From: Myxococcales bacterium
GTDB lineage: Bacteria; Myxococcota_A; Polyangia; JAAYKL01
Assembly (NCBI GenBank): GCA_012522445.1
Contig: JAAYKL010000126.1
Location: forward strand, 1-50,569
Direction of reading: 5' to 3'
DNA: 50,569 nt
Under the pieces are notes generated by a model that did no database searches, was not told where the DNA came from, and worked only from the letters and a program-made list of their open reading frames with translations. Shown in pieces: positions 27,458 through 36,534 of the stretch; the first letter of the stretch is position 1; each line of letters opens with the position of its first letter. The position numbers and the translations under genes were made by a program.

Positions 27458-27994
27458 ATGATGCTTCCAGAGGATTTTACAATTCATATCGCGGAATTAA
27501 AAAACGGGACGCGCCGCATTCAGCGCGACATTCCGCTGGCGTTTCTCGCCGCCGAATTGGCGCATTGCGAATACGAGGTGACGCCCGTGCAAGCGCACTG
27601 CGACCTGGTGATGCAGTGGATGCCGCCCGAAAACGTCCTGCTCACGGGTAAGATCAACGCCGTGGTGGAAACGCCCTGCAGCACGTGCTTAACCGATGTA
27701 GAATTGCACCTTTGCGCCGATATCGACGCGCTGTTGGCCCCCATATCTGAACAAGTAATTAATGATGATGCAGAGTACACCCCCGAGGATCTGCACCGCG
27801 AATACTACGAAAATGAACAAATTGCGCTTGACGACCTGATTCGGGACGGCATCATGCTCGAATTGCCCATGACGCCTCGCTGCACCGGTCCTTGCAAACG
27901 CATCAAAGGCCTCGTCACCGCCCAAGAGGCAGAAGAAAAACAACAAAAAATCGACCCACGCCTCGCAAGGCTGGCCGAATTTAAGCTGTCGTAA
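27458..27994 (+). CDS. yceD: YceD/DUF177 protein
   Basis: The 178 residues resemble the YceD/DUF177 family, small proteins usually encoded directly before rpmF and linked to 23S rRNA accumulation. The family traits seen are the [13 protein letters not shown] block, an acidic middle ([11 protein letters not shown]), [13 protein letters not shown], and the final Cys pair in CTGPCK. It starts with ATGATG and the first ATG is used. It opens the yceD-rpmF-fab run, with rpmF 11 bases downstream. Confidence 0.87.
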   Translation: MMLPEDFTIHIAELKNGTRRIQRDIPLAFLAAELAHCEYEVTPVQAHCDLVMQWMPPENVLLTGKINAVVETPCSTCLTDVELHLCADIDALLAPISEQVINDDAEYTPEDLHREYYENEQIALDDLIRDGIMLELPMTPRCTGPCKRIKGLVTAQEAEEKQQKIDPRLARLAEFKLS

Positions 27995-28005
27995 GGAGAA
28001 TACCA

Positions 28006-28209
28006 GTGGCCGTTCCAAAGAAGAAAACATCAAAATCACGCCGAGATATGCGCCGCGCCAACCACGATCGCATGGCGGCACCCGCCATGTCAGTCTGCGC
28101 CCAATGCGGTTCTCCCGCAACGCCACACCAGGCGTGCCCATCTTGTGGCATGTACCGCGGGCGCCAAGTCATCGAAATCAGCGACGAAGCCGCAAGCGAC
28201 AACAACTAA
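28006..28209 (+). CDS. rpmF: Ribosomal protein bL32
   Basis: This is a 67-residue large-subunit protein with the family N-terminus [16 protein letters not shown]. It has two zinc-binding CxxC pairs (CAQCG and CPSCG), so it is the zinc-containing form. GTG is the start, preceded by TAAGGAG. It lies between yceD and fabH, the usual linkage, except that plsX is missing from the 94-base gap after it. Confidence 0.95.
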   Translation: MAVPKKKTSKSRRDMRRANHDRMAAPAMSVCAQCGSPATPHQACPSCGMYRGRQVIEISDEAASDNN

Positions 28210-28303
28210 TCGTGCACAACCATTCGTGCACTCTCGCATGCTTGCTTGGCACGCAAAACGCTTTGCAGCGTCCTATGGCCAACGAGCGGCAGGAAAATAG
28301 CGA

Positions 28304-29296
28304 ATGACATCTGAAATGCGCAGCAGAATCATCGGCACAGGCAAGTACCAAGCCCAACGCATCCTAAGCAACGCCGATCTCGAAAAATTAGTCGATACAA
28401 GCGACGAATGGATTCGCGAACGCACGGGCATCCGCGAACGCCGCCTGGCCACCGAGGACGTCGCCTCTTCCGATATGGCCGCCCACGCACTGCAAGAAGC
28501 GCTGCAAATGGCGGGGAAACAGCCCAACGATCTCGACATGATTATCTGCGGCACCGTGACCCCGGATCGCATGCTGCCCGCCACTGCTGCCTATGTGCAG
28601 AAAAAAATCGGCGCTTCCAATCACTGCGCCTCCTTCGACCTCTCCGCAGCGTGCGCCGGTTTCATCTACGGCCTCTCAGCGGCCGACGCCTACATCAAGA
28701 GCGGCAAAGCCAAGACCGTCGCCGTCATCGGCACCGAGCTCCTCTCCCGCTTCATGGACTGGGGCGATCGCAACACGTGCATTTTGTTTGGCGATGGCGC
28801 AGGCGCCGTCGTGCTCACCGCTGACACCGCTGACCGCGGCATCTTGTCCACGCACCAGTACACCAATGCTGAGCTCACCGAATTGCTGAAGATCCCGGCC
28901 GGTGGTTCCTTGCAACCCGCCAGCCCCGAAACGGTTGCCGCCAACCAGCACTGCATCCAAATGGAGGGGCGCGAAGTCTTCCGCTATGCGGTGCGCTATC
29001 TCTCCAGCGCCGCGATGACAGCGGTCGAGACCAATGGCAAAACCCCCGACGACGTCAACCTCGTGGTGGCCCACCAGGCCAATCTGCGCATTCTCGAAGG
29101 CGTCTCGCAGCGCGTCAAAATTCCCATGGAGCGCTTTGTTCTCAACCTTGAATACTACGGCAACACCTCCAGCGCCTCGATTCCCATCGCGCTAGACGAA
29201 GCCAATCGCGCCGGGCGCATTCGCGAAGACGACATCCTGCTCATGCTCGCTCTCGGCGGGGGCATTTCCTGGGGCTCGGCCCTCATTAAATGGTGA
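28304..29296 (+). CDS. fabH: Beta-ketoacyl-ACP synthase III
   Basis: The 330-residue enzyme starts fatty acid synthesis by condensing acetyl-CoA with malonyl-ACP. Its catalytic triad is visible: Cys117 in LSAACAGF, His in VVAHQANLRI, and Asn in YYGNTSSASIP. The C-terminal LALGGGISWGSALIKW matches the family. It is five bases from fabD, so coupled in the operon. Confidence 0.96.
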   Translation: MTSEMRSRIIGTGKYQAQRILSNADLEKLVDTSDEWIRERTGIRERRLATEDVASSDMAAHALQEALQMAGKQPNDLDMIICGTVTPDRMLPATAAYVQKKIGASNHCASFDLSAACAGFIYGLSAADAYIKSGKAKTVAVIGTELLSRFMDWGDRNTCILFGDGAGAVVLTADTADRGILSTHQYTNAELTELLKIPAGGSLQPASPETVAANQHCIQMEGREVFRYAVRYLSSAAMTAVETNGKTPDDVNLVVAHQANLRILEGVSQRVKIPMERFVLNLEYYGNTSSASIPIALDEANRAGRIREDDILLMLALGGGISWGSALIKW

Positions 29297-29300
29297 TGCC

Positions 29301-30257
29301 ATGAAGACCGCTTTCGTATTTCCTGGACAAGGTGCCCAACAAGTCGGAATGGGCCGCGCGCTCTACGACGACTTCGCCGAGGCCAAGGCCGTCTTCGATG
29401 AAGCCGACGCCGTGCTGGGCGAATCCCAGAGCGACCTCATTTTCAACGGCCCCATCGAAAATCTCTCGCGAACGGCCAACACGCAACCGGCCATCGTCAC
29501 CGTATCCATCGCAGCGCTGCGCGCCTTTCAAAGCCGCTCCCCGCTGCAACCCGACTTTGTGGCCGGACACAGCCTCGGCGAATACGCTGCCCTCGTCGCT
29601 GCCAATGCCATGTCCCTGGCGGATGCGGTGACTGTCACACGCGCCCGTGGCACCTTCATGCAAGAAGCCGTTCCCGAGGGACAGGGCGCCATGGCCGCTG
29701 TGCTCAAGCTCGATGACGAAACCGTCCGCGCCATTTGCCGCGACGCCGCACAAGGCGAAGTGGTGGCCCCGGCCAATTTCAACAGCCCGGGACAAATCGT
29801 CATTTCGGGGCACGCCGCAGCGGTTCAACGCGCCACAGCCCTGGCCAAAGAACGCGGTGGCCGCGCCATCCCGCTCAAAGTCAGCGCTCCCTTTCACTGC
29901 GAACTCATGAAGCCCGCCGCAGCCAAACTGGAAAAACACTTGGTGGGGCTCAATTTTTCGGCACCGAAATGCCCGCTGGTCACCAATGTCACCGGCACCA
30001 AAAACACAAACCCCGATGCCACGGCCGACCTGCTGGTTCAACAAGTGACCGCCCCCGTGCGCTGGACCGACTCCGTACACCACATGATCGCCCAAGGGGT
30101 TACGCGCTTCATCGAATTCGGTCCCGGAAATGTGCTGGCAGGATTAATCGCCAAAACCAATGCGTCTGTGCAAGTGCTGACGGTCAATACACCCGAGGGA
30201 ATTGACAATGCGCTGCAGCTGTTGAATGAAGAAACATCACAACCAAACGGCGAATGA
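29301..30257 (+). CDS. fabD: Malonyl-CoA:ACP transacylase
   Basis: The 318-residue protein moves the malonyl group from CoA to acyl carrier protein. The nucleophile Ser is in GHSLGEYAAL, the substrate-binding Arg in TRARGTFMQEA, and His in APFHCELM; the N-terminal FPGQGAQQVGMG is typical. FabG, which usually follows, is absent: acpP is next, after a 56-base gap with a hairpin. Confidence 0.96.
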   Translation: MKTAFVFPGQGAQQVGMGRALYDDFAEAKAVFDEADAVLGESQSDLIFNGPIENLSRTANTQPAIVTVSIAALRAFQSRSPLQPDFVAGHSLGEYAALVAANAMSLADAVTVTRARGTFMQEAVPEGQGAMAAVLKLDDETVRAICRDAAQGEVVAPANFNSPGQIVISGHAAAVQRATALAKERGGRAIPLKVSAPFHCELMKPAAAKLEKHLVGLNFSAPKCPLVTNVTGTKNTNPDATADLLVQQVTAPVRWTDSVHHMIAQGVTRFIEFGPGNVLAGLIAKTNASVQVLTVNTPEGIDNALQLLNEETSQPNGE

Positions 30258-30271
30258 GCCACTACATGCCG

Positions 30272-30290
30272 CGTTGAATCCATTTCAACG
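30272..30290 (+). promoter_or_regulatory. Hairpin before acpP
   Basis: CGTTGAA and TTCAACG form a perfect seven-base-pair stem with a five-base loop, followed six bases later by four T. It lies just before the acpP ribosome site. It could be an attenuator, a processing site or an mRNA stabiliser that gives acpP a different level from fabD. The T-run is too short for a sure terminator. Confidence 0.35.
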
Positions 30291-30313
30291 GCAACCTTTT
30301 GGAGGAACAAAAA

Positions 30314-30547
30314 ATGACAATTGAAGAAAAAGTTCGCGAAGTCGTATGCAGCCAACTGGACGTAGAACCCGAAAAGGTCGTTGCTGTCGCATCTTTCATC
30401 GACGATCTGGGCGCCGATTCCCTGGCCGTTGTTGAGCTGGTCCTCGCCCTCGAAGAAAAATTCGAAATCGAAATCCCCGAGAGCGACACCGAAAAGCTGC
30501 GCACCTTTCAAGATGCGGTCGCGTACATCGAGAGCAAAGTCGCCTAA
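30314..30547 (+). CDS. acpP: Acyl carrier protein
   Basis: This 77-residue acidic four-helix carrier holds growing fatty acyl chains on phosphopantetheine attached to the Ser of GADSLAVVEL. The start at 30314 follows a strong GGAGG site; an ATG five codons earlier overlaps that site and is rejected. The sequence EEKVREVVCSQLDVEPEKV is typical. It lies between fabD and fabF. Confidence 0.97.
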   Translation: MTIEEKVREVVCSQLDVEPEKVVAVASFIDDLGADSLAVVELVLALEEKFEIEIPESDTEKLRTFQDAVAYIESKVA

Positions 30548-30582
30548 GCACACCGCACACAACCACAACAGGAGAGCATCAC

Positions 30583-31836
30583 GTGACAGAAAAACGGCGA
30601 GTTGTGATCACTGGATTGGGATGCGTCAGTCCACTGGGGAACGACGTCAATGCGCTCTGGCAGGGCTTCATGGAGTCCCGGAGCGGCATCGACTTCATCA
30701 CGCGTTTTGACACCGAGCATTTTGCCACCAAGTTTGCTGGCGAAGTGCGCAACTTCGATCCACTGCAATACATTTCCAAACGGGAAACCCGGCAAATGGA
30801 TCGCTTCATTGTCCTGGCCCTGGCGGCGGCTGCCGAAGCCATGGCGGACAGCGCACTTGAAGTTGACGACGCCCTCGCTCCCAAGGTGGCCACCATCTTG
30901 GGCATCGGCCTCGGTGGACTCGAATCCATGGAAAACACGTATGAGCTGTACCGCACCCAGGGTTCGCCCAAGCGCATCAGCCCTTACTTCATCCCCATGA
31001 TGATCTCCAATCTGGCGCCGGGACAAATTTCGATGCGCTTCAACTTAAAAGGCCCCTCATACACCATTACCTCGGCCTGTGCTTCTGCCACCCACGCCGC
31101 CGGAGAAGCCTTCCGCCTCATTCAGCGCGGAGAAGCCGACGTCGCCTTGACCGGCGGTGCCGAAGCCACGGTTACGCCCTTGGGTGTGGGCGGGTTCAAC
31201 GCCATCAAGGCGCTCTCCACCCGCAACGATGACCCCAAGACAGCCAGTCGACCGTTTGACAAAAACCGCGACGGCTTCGTGATGGGGGAAGGTGCTGGCA
31301 TTCTCGTCTTGGAGGAACTCGAACACGCCCTGGCGCGCAATGCCAAAATCTACGCCGAGATGACGGGCTATGGCGCCACCGCAGATGCCAATCACATTAC
31401 GCAACCGGCGCCGGGCGGCGAAGGAGCGGTCCGCTGCATGGACCTGGCCATCAAGGACGCGGGGCTCGCCTTAACCGACATCGACTACATCAACGCCCAC
31501 GGCACCTCCACGCCCATCAACGATGCGCAAGAAACACTGGCCATCAAAAATCTGTTTGGCGATCACGCCTACAAACTGGCGGTCAGCTCCACCAAATCCA
31601 TGACGGGCCATCTCCTGGGAGCGGCAGGTGCGGTCGAGGCCATCGCATTGGCCAAGGCCATCGAAAACCAAATCGCGCCGCCCACCACCAACCTCGAAGA
31701 ACCCGATGCCGAGTGCGATCTGGATTACGTCCCCCACGTACCCCGTGCCATGACCATCCAACACGGCCTCTCCAATTCACTGGGGTTTGGCGGAACCAAC
31801 GCCACCATCGTCCTCTCGAAGTTTTCGGATAAATAA
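30583..31836 (+). CDS. fabF: Beta-ketoacyl-ACP synthase II
   Basis: This 417-residue elongating condensing enzyme shows the nucleophilic Cys in TSACASATHA, the first His in NAHGTSTPINDAQE, the second in KSMTGHLLGAAGAVE, and Lys in the same segment. The C-terminal NSLGFGGTNATIVLSKF matches the family. It uses a GTG start after CAGGAG. Its TAA stop shares its last base with the rpiB ATG (TAATG). Confidence 0.97.
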   Translation: MTEKRRVVITGLGCVSPLGNDVNALWQGFMESRSGIDFITRFDTEHFATKFAGEVRNFDPLQYISKRETRQMDRFIVLALAAAAEAMADSALEVDDALAPKVATILGIGLGGLESMENTYELYRTQGSPKRISPYFIPMMISNLAPGQISMRFNLKGPSYTITSACASATHAAGEAFRLIQRGEADVALTGGAEATVTPLGVGGFNAIKALSTRNDDPKTASRPFDKNRDGFVMGEGAGILVLEELEHALARNAKIYAEMTGYGATADANHITQPAPGGEGAVRCMDLAIKDAGLALTDIDYINAHGTSTPINDAQETLAIKNLFGDHAYKLAVSSTKSMTGHLLGAAGAVEAIALAKAIENQIAPPTTNLEEPDAECDLDYVPHVPRAMTIQHGLSNSLGFGGTNATIVLSKFSDK

Positions 31837-32273
31837 TGTCGCAGCCCATTCTCATCGCTAGCGACCACGCCGGCTTCTCACTCAAACAGCAGTTGCTGCG
31901 CGCCCTGGATGCGCAAAGCCCCACCCTGCACGATCTGGGAACCCACAGCGAAGACTCAGTAGATTACACCACCTACGCCCACCTGCTCGCCGACAAAATC
32001 TCCGCGAATGAAGCCCCTCTGGGCATCCTCATTTGTGGAACGGGAATCGGCATGAGCATGGCGGCCAATCGCCACAAAAATATCCGCGCCGCGCTTTGCC
32101 AATGCCCGTACAGCGCGCAAATGGCCCGCGCGCACAACGATGCCAACGTTTTGTGCCTCGGCGGCCGCGTCATCGCCTGTGGCCTCGCGCTTGAAATCGT
32201 ACAGGCCTTTGTGCACACCCCATTTCAAGGCGGCCGGCACGAAAGGCGCATCCAGCAAATCGAACTTCCATGA
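31836..32273 (+). CDS. rpiB: Ribose-5-phosphate isomerase B
   Basis: The 145-residue protein interconverts ribose 5-phosphate and ribulose 5-phosphate. It has the N-terminal ASDHAGFSLK, the anion-hole LICGTGIGMSMAANR with its reactive Cys, and NVLCLGGR near the C-terminus. The start overlaps the fabF stop by one base, and the end overlaps nrdR as ATGA. The glyA gene that often follows rpiB is not here. Confidence 0.94.
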   Translation: MSQPILIASDHAGFSLKQQLLRALDAQSPTLHDLGTHSEDSVDYTTYAHLLADKISANEAPLGILICGTGIGMSMAANRHKNIRAALCQCPYSAQMARAHNDANVLCLGGRVIACGLALEIVQAFVHTPFQGGRHERRIQQIELP

Positions 32274-32743
32274 AGTGCCCTGCCTGCGCCGCAGTCGACA
32301 CGCGCGTCATCGATACCCGCGCCACAAAGGACGGCTCAGAGATCCGCAGGCGCCGGTCCTGCGATGAGTGCGGTCACCGCTTCACCACCTTCGAGCGCAG
32401 CGAGGGCGCCTTTCCCATGGTCATCAAAAAAGACGGACGCCGCGAAACCTGGGACACCTCCAAGATTCAAAGCGGCATTGCCAAGGCCTGCGACAAACGG
32501 CCGATTTCCGTCGAAAAGATCAAGCAGATCACCGAAGAGGTCGGCCGGGCCATCGGCGCATTGGGCCTCTCCGAAATTCCCGCACAGCAAATTGGCGAAT
32601 ATGTCATGACGGCGTTGCGCCAGATCGATGAAGTCGCCTACGTTCGCTTTGCCAGTGTTTACCGCTCCTTTAAGGACATCGATGAATTCATGGCCGAATT
32701 GTCTTCCCTCATCACCAGCCGCAACCAGCTCCCCTCCAAATGA
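32270..32743 (+). CDS. nrdR: Transcriptional repressor NrdR
   Basis: This 157-residue repressor controls ribonucleotide reductase genes. It has an N-terminal zinc ribbon (CPAC and CDEC pairs, followed by RFTTFE) and an ATP-cone from about residue 48 (MVIKKDGRRETWD onward). Length and layout are canonical. Overlaps on both sides as ATGA show tight coupling with rpiB and ribD. Confidence 0.96.
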   Translation: MKCPACAAVDTRVIDTRATKDGSEIRRRRSCDECGHRFTTFERSEGAFPMVIKKDGRRETWDTSKIQSGIAKACDKRPISVEKIKQITEEVGRAIGALGLSEIPAQQIGEYVMTALRQIDEVAYVRFASVYRSFKDIDEFMAELSSLITSRNQLPSK

Positions 32744-33840
32744 CCGTCCAACAGCCGCCCGAACACTTTATGGAGCAGGCCCTCTCACTGGCCAAGCAGG
32801 GACGCCCGAGCCCCAATCCACAGGTCGGTGCCCTCGTTGTCAAAAACCAACAAGTGCTGGGGCAAGGCTTTCACCAAAAGCCCGGAGAGCCGCACGCCGA
32901 GGTCTTGGCGCTGGCCCAAGCGGGCGATGATGCCCGGGGCGCCGACCTCTACGTCACCTTAGAACCCTGTGGTCATTACGGGCGCACAGGCCCTTGTACC
33001 TTGGCCATCCAGGCCGCTGGCATCGCCCGGGTGTTCATCGGCATGATCGACCCCGACTCACTGGTGCAGGGCAAGAGCATCAACTGGCTGCGCGCACAGG
33101 GCATTGAGGTACAGTGCGGTATTTTGCAATCCGCGTGCGAAGACATGCTCGCCGGATACGCGCACCAGCGAAAATTCGGCCACCCCTTGGTCACGCTGAA
33201 GGCCGCCATCACGCTGGACGGATTTTTGGCCTGCACCAACGGCGATTCCAAGTGGATCAGTTCGCCCCCTTCTCGGCGTCGGGTGCACGAAATGCGCGCC
33301 CAAAACGACGCCATCCTCGTCGGCATCAACACTGTCTTGGCCGACGATCCCCTGCTGACGGTGCGCGATGTTGACGGCAAGACGCCACTGCGCATCGTGC
33401 TGGACTCGCAATTGCGCATCCCCGATACCGCGCAGCTCTTGCAAACCGCGGCGCAAGATCCCGTGCTCATCGTGCACACGACCCCGCTGGACGACGCCGC
33501 CAAGAAGCGCCTCGACCGCCCTGGGGTCTCGCTCTATCGCGCCCACAGCGACCTCCAGGGGCGCATCAGCCTCCCATCGCTCCTCGCGCATTTGGGAGAA
33601 CGAGGCGTGTTGTCACTGCTGGTCGAAGGCGGCGCGCAGATACACAGCGCGTTTCTCACCACGCAAACCGCTCATCGCTTTGTTTTGTTTGTGGCGCCCA
33701 AATTTATCGGCGCGGGAATCCCCTGGATATCCTTTCCGGGAGTGCAGCGCATGGACCAAGCAGTTTTGGCCCAGGCCCTACAAACGACATCCAGCGGCGC
33801 AGACGTGTTAATTACGGGAACATTTCAGCGCAACGACTAA
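32740..33840 (+). CDS. ribD: Riboflavin biosynthesis deaminase/reductase RibD
   Basis: This bifunctional enzyme of 366 residues deaminates and then reduces the pyrimidine intermediate in riboflavin synthesis. The N-terminal zinc deaminase has PHAEVLAL and [12 protein letters not shown]. The C-terminal reductase has [29 protein letters not shown] and [16 protein letters not shown] overlap with nrdR. It ends tail-to-tail with the sigma-4-like gene, sharing three bases. Genes for later riboflavin steps are not in the window. Confidence 0.95.
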   Translation: MTVQQPPEHFMEQALSLAKQGRPSPNPQVGALVVKNQQVLGQGFHQKPGEPHAEVLALAQAGDDARGADLYVTLEPCGHYGRTGPCTLAIQAAGIARVFIGMIDPDSLVQGKSINWLRAQGIEVQCGILQSACEDMLAGYAHQRKFGHPLVTLKAAITLDGFLACTNGDSKWISSPPSRRRVHEMRAQNDAILVGINTVLADDPLLTVRDVDGKTPLRIVLDSQLRIPDTAQLLQTAAQDPVLIVHTTPLDDAAKKRLDRPGVSLYRAHSDLQGRISLPSLLAHLGERGVLSLLVEGGAQIHSAFLTTQTAHRFVLFVAPKFIGAGIPWISFPGVQRMDQAVLAQALQTTSSGADVLITGTFQRND

Positions 33841-34313
33841 TCGACTTCGCGATAAAAGGCGTGCAGCTCCGTCCCGCTCGTTTCGTCGTTTTCGCGGAGT
33901 TTGACCAATCCGGTCATCTCGAGTTGGCGAATTCGCTCGCGGGTCAGGTTCATAATTTCGCCCACCTCTTCAAGCGTGATGCCGCCGCGCTGTGCAATAT
34001 CCAATGCGCAGCTCTCGCTCATCTCCCACACCTCGATGTCCGGAAAGTTTTCCTTAATGGACCCAGTGTTGGGATTGACGTCGAGATACAAGTGGTATTT
34101 GCAGCTGACAAAGGGACAAGGGCGCTCTGCATTTTCGCACTGTGCGCGCGTCGTCGGTCGATTGTGATCCGTCTCGGGATACAACAAACGGCCGAGCCGC
34201 TCTTGTTCGCGCGTCATTTTTTTGATGGGAATGGTGCGTGCGCGAACCTGTCGCTTTCGCCGCGTGCTTCTCCGTGTTCCCTCGTCGATTTCCTTCGTTT
34301 TCTTCTCGGCCAT
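33837..34313 (-). CDS. Sigma region 4-like DNA-binding protein
   Basis: The 158 residues begin with a very basic segment (about 1-45, [20 protein letters not shown]). A Cys-bearing middle follows ([17 protein letters not shown] and ESCALDIAQ). The C-terminus is a helix-turn-helix closely like sigma-70 region 4: [19 protein letters not shown], then [11 protein letters not shown]. There is no region 2, so it cannot be a complete sigma factor. It may bind -35-like DNA or act with RNA polymerase. I recall similar proteins in Myxococcota but no defined role. The ATG at 34313 follows GGAGG. It sits 51 bases after the MerR-like gene, so the two are likely one operon. Confidence 0.75.
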   Translation of the reverse strand: MAEKKTKEIDEGTRRSTRRKRQVRARTIPIKKMTREQERLGRLLYPETDHNRPTTRAQCENAERPCPFVSCKYHLYLDVNPNTGSIKENFPDIEVWEMSESCALDIAQRGGITLEEVGEIMNLTRERIRQLEMTGLVKLRENDETSGTELHAFYREVD

Positions 34314-34364
34314 GGTTTCCTCCCGGTATTGCCTCTTAACCCGTGCCGCCACGCACGGATTGCC

Positions 34365-34916
34365 CTACATAGCGCTCCTGGCCATTTGCGCTTGATCGCG
34401 AATTTGCATGGCCACCCCCTCCAACGTCTCAAACAAGAAATCCGTCGACGCCCTTGCCTCGTCCAAATTCTTTTGCAGCACTTGCCCCACGTCTGCAGAA
34501 TTGGCGTGAGCGTTTGCCAAATTTTCCTCGAGTTTGACAAAAACGGATTCCAGCAGATTTTTGGCTTCTTCGAGCTCGCCAGCGACAAAGGCCAGCTGAA
34601 AACGGATGTCCTCAATGGTGTAATTCAACCCCATCATCCGTTTGATTTCGTTGATTTGGCGCAAAATCCCGATGGGGTAGATGCCCCGCGACCCTTTGTG
34701 TTTTCCCTTTTGTCCCACCCGCCGGCTGCGAGGCAGAAGGCCCTGCTGGACATATTTTCGAAAGGTCGCCTCCGAGAGGCGCATTCCACGGCCCTCGAAC
34801 ACCGAAATGATTTCGCCAGAGGTAATCCCATCGGGATATTGGCGTTCCAAATCCAACAATTCTTCAGACGTCAATAATTCCGACCTTAGAAATACATTGT
34901 CTGAAATATTATCCAT
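34365..34916 (-). CDS. MerR-like transcriptional regulator
   Basis: This 183-residue regulator has a winged-helix part in GITSGEIISVFEGRGMRLSE and TFRKYVQQGLLPRSRRVG, followed by GIYPIGILRQINEIKRMM, as in MerR DNA-binding domains. A long coiled-coil tail follows (about 100-183), rich in Glu, Leu, Ala and Asn, suited to dimer formation. An N-terminal extension of about 28 residues precedes the HTH. No Cys-based metal site is visible, so the ligand is unknown. Its AT-rich leader holds a near-perfect inverted repeat that could be its own operator. Confidence 0.8.
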   Translation of the reverse strand: MDNISDNVFLRSELLTSEELLDLERQYPDGITSGEIISVFEGRGMRLSEATFRKYVQQGLLPRSRRVGQKGKHKGSRGIYPIGILRQINEIKRMMGLNYTIEDIRFQLAFVAGELEEAKNLLESVFVKLEENLANAHANSADVGQVLQKNLDEARASTDFLFETLEGVAMQIRDQAQMARSAM

Positions 34917-34941
34917 TTGGGTTATTCCTCTAACAGGAAAA

Positions 34942-34969
34942 GATTATTTGATTACCAATCTAAATAATC
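34942..34969 (-). promoter_or_regulatory. Inverted repeat, candidate MerR operator
   Basis: GATTATTTGATT (34942-34953) and AATCTAAATAATC (34957-34969) form an inverted repeat around ACC, with one extra base in the right arm. It stands 25 bases before the MerR-like start codon in AT-rich DNA. Dyads of this size between or next to promoter boxes are typical MerR-family sites. Which promoter it overlaps is not certain. Confidence 0.5.
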
Positions 34970-35164
34970 CATTGAATAGAATCCTGTCAAGCGAAATAAA
35001 TCCCTGTATCCCACTTTTTTCTGTCGCTGTTTTGTCGGGGATACCAGCGAGGAAGATTTAAATTTTCGCTAATAAATCAACGTGTTGCAAAAAAACGGCC
35101 CAATTTAAAATCGGGAGAATGCGGCAAAAAAGAGGATTTGGAGGGATTCGTTGGGGGTGAAAAA

Positions 35165-36052
35165 TTATTTATTTTCGAGTCTGTTGAGCAACTCGTGGAT
35201 GTAGGCGCGCCACTTTTCGCCCTCGTAGGCCCACTGGCCCTTTTTGGGGGCGACCAGCACCCGGTTGAGCATTTCCTTGGCCTGGGCGTACTCGCGGTCC
35301 TCGATCAACACCTCTGCTAGCGTCAAGTAGTTCAGCGGATAATGCGCGAGGTCAATGGCGGCGTGGGCATAATCATAGGCGCGGTCCATGTCTCCCATGC
35401 CCGTCGGCCACGGTGGGGCTTTGGCGTACAACATGGCCAAGAATCGCAGCGGCCCTGCATTTTCGAACTCGGGCGAAATCTCCACGGCGCGCAGGCCGAT
35501 TTTCTCAACCTGTTTGGCCAAGGCCAAGGCGCCAAATCCCAGGCCCGAATAATAGGCGCGGCGGCCTTTTAGCAAGGCGGCGTAATAAAATCCCTCAACG
35601 CGCTCGGGATGGGATGCCATCAACTCTTCGGCGAGGCGCTCCCCCTTGACCAACCAACGCATGCGCTCGCCCGCATCGGATGTATCTTCCGCGGCCATAA
35701 AGATCACGCGCAGCAGGCGCCAATTGTACTCAAAGGCATCGTATTGAAATGCGGTGTCGGTGAGCGCGGTGTCGCCCACGCATTGCGACAACAGCTTTTC
35801 GTAAGCCACGATGGCCGCGTGAATGTCGGCGCTGGTGGCGTTGTCGCGGCTGCGTTCCTCGGCGCACTGGTGCAGTTGTTCGCAGGAATCCGGCATCGTT
35901 TCGCTGGTGCGCGCTTCAATGGGCAGGACAGCGGGCTTTTTGGAACTAAAGAACCAACAGCCGCTCAGAAATGGGCACAGGATAAGCAGCCAAAACAGCC
36001 CTGAAATGGTGGGGTAAAGCCTACGCGCTGAGGTGGTACGCAGGAATGGCAC
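35165..36052 (-). CDS. TPR lipoprotein, TatT-like
   Basis: The GTG at 36052 lies eight bases after the rplS stop, giving 295 residues with a signal peptide and lipobox LSGC. The open frame continues upstream into rplS, but that part has no signal quality. The mature protein is helical with TPR-like units. It contains YYAALLKGRRAYYSG and a striking APPWPTGMGDMDRAYDYA, close to the T-component family (TatT, PF16811) that serves some TRAP transporters in spirochaetes. No TRAP genes are in the window, so a transporter role is only suggested. It may be a periplasmic-side outer-membrane lipoprotein. Confidence 0.65.
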   Translation of the reverse strand: MPFLRTTSARRLYPTISGLFWLLILCPFLSGCWFFSSKKPAVLPIEARTSETMPDSCEQLHQCAEERSRDNATSADIHAAIVAYEKLLSQCVGDTALTDTAFQYDAFEYNWRLLRVIFMAAEDTSDAGERMRWLVKGERLAEELMASHPERVEGFYYAALLKGRRAYYSGLGFGALALAKQVEKIGLRAVEISPEFENAGPLRFLAMLYAKAPPWPTGMGDMDRAYDYAHAAIDLAHYPLNYLTLAEVLIEDREYAQAKEMLNRVLVAPKKGQWAYEGEKWRAYIHELLNRLENK

Positions 36053-36060
36053 CTTCGGAA

Positions 36061-36423
36061 CTAGCGGATGCCAAGCTCGCGAATACGCGCCGATTTTCCG
36101 CGGAGTTTGCGCAAGTAAAACAGGCGAGCGCGCCGGACGCGGCCACGGGTTTTGACCTCGACCTTGTCGATGCGGGGCGAATGGACGGGGAAAATGCGCT
36201 CTACCCCTACTCCATTGGAGATTTTTCGCACTGTGAAGGTGCTGCGCAGGCCGCCGTTGTGGCGATAAATGCAAAGGCCTTCGAAGACCTGGACGCGCTC
36301 TTTTTCGCCCTCGCGGATTTTGTAGTGAACGCGGAGCGTGTCGCCGGCGCGAAACAGGGGCAGGGGGTTGATGCGAAGCTGCTCTTGTTCGATTTCGTAG
36401 AGTTTTTTGACGGTGCCACTCAT
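36061..36423 (-). CDS. rplS: Ribosomal protein bL19
   Basis: This 120-residue 50S protein at the interface with 30S has the characteristic [36 protein letters not shown] and [18 protein letters not shown] segments. The ATG at 36423 follows AGAGGA with a seven-base spacer; an upstream in-frame ATG lacks it. trmD and rimM, which often precede rplS, are not present upstream. Confidence 0.95.
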   Translation of the reverse strand: MSGTVKKLYEIEQEQLRINPLPLFRAGDTLRVHYKIREGEKERVQVFEGLCIYRHNGGLRSTFTVRKISNGVGVERIFPVHSPRIDKVEVKTRGRVRRARLFYLRKLRGKSARIRELGIR

Positions 36424-36534
36424 GACCAATTCCTCTTTAATGTATGCGACCACTGCATAGTGGGCGAACGCATTATTGTCAATCGCGCTCATATGTCAAC
36501 ATGAATAGACAGGCTCTCTCGCAGGCCTTCGACA

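Noticed and set aside
36053..36274. Extension of the TPR lipoprotein into rplS
   Set aside because: It overlaps the conserved rplS gene and puts a long stretch before the signal peptide.
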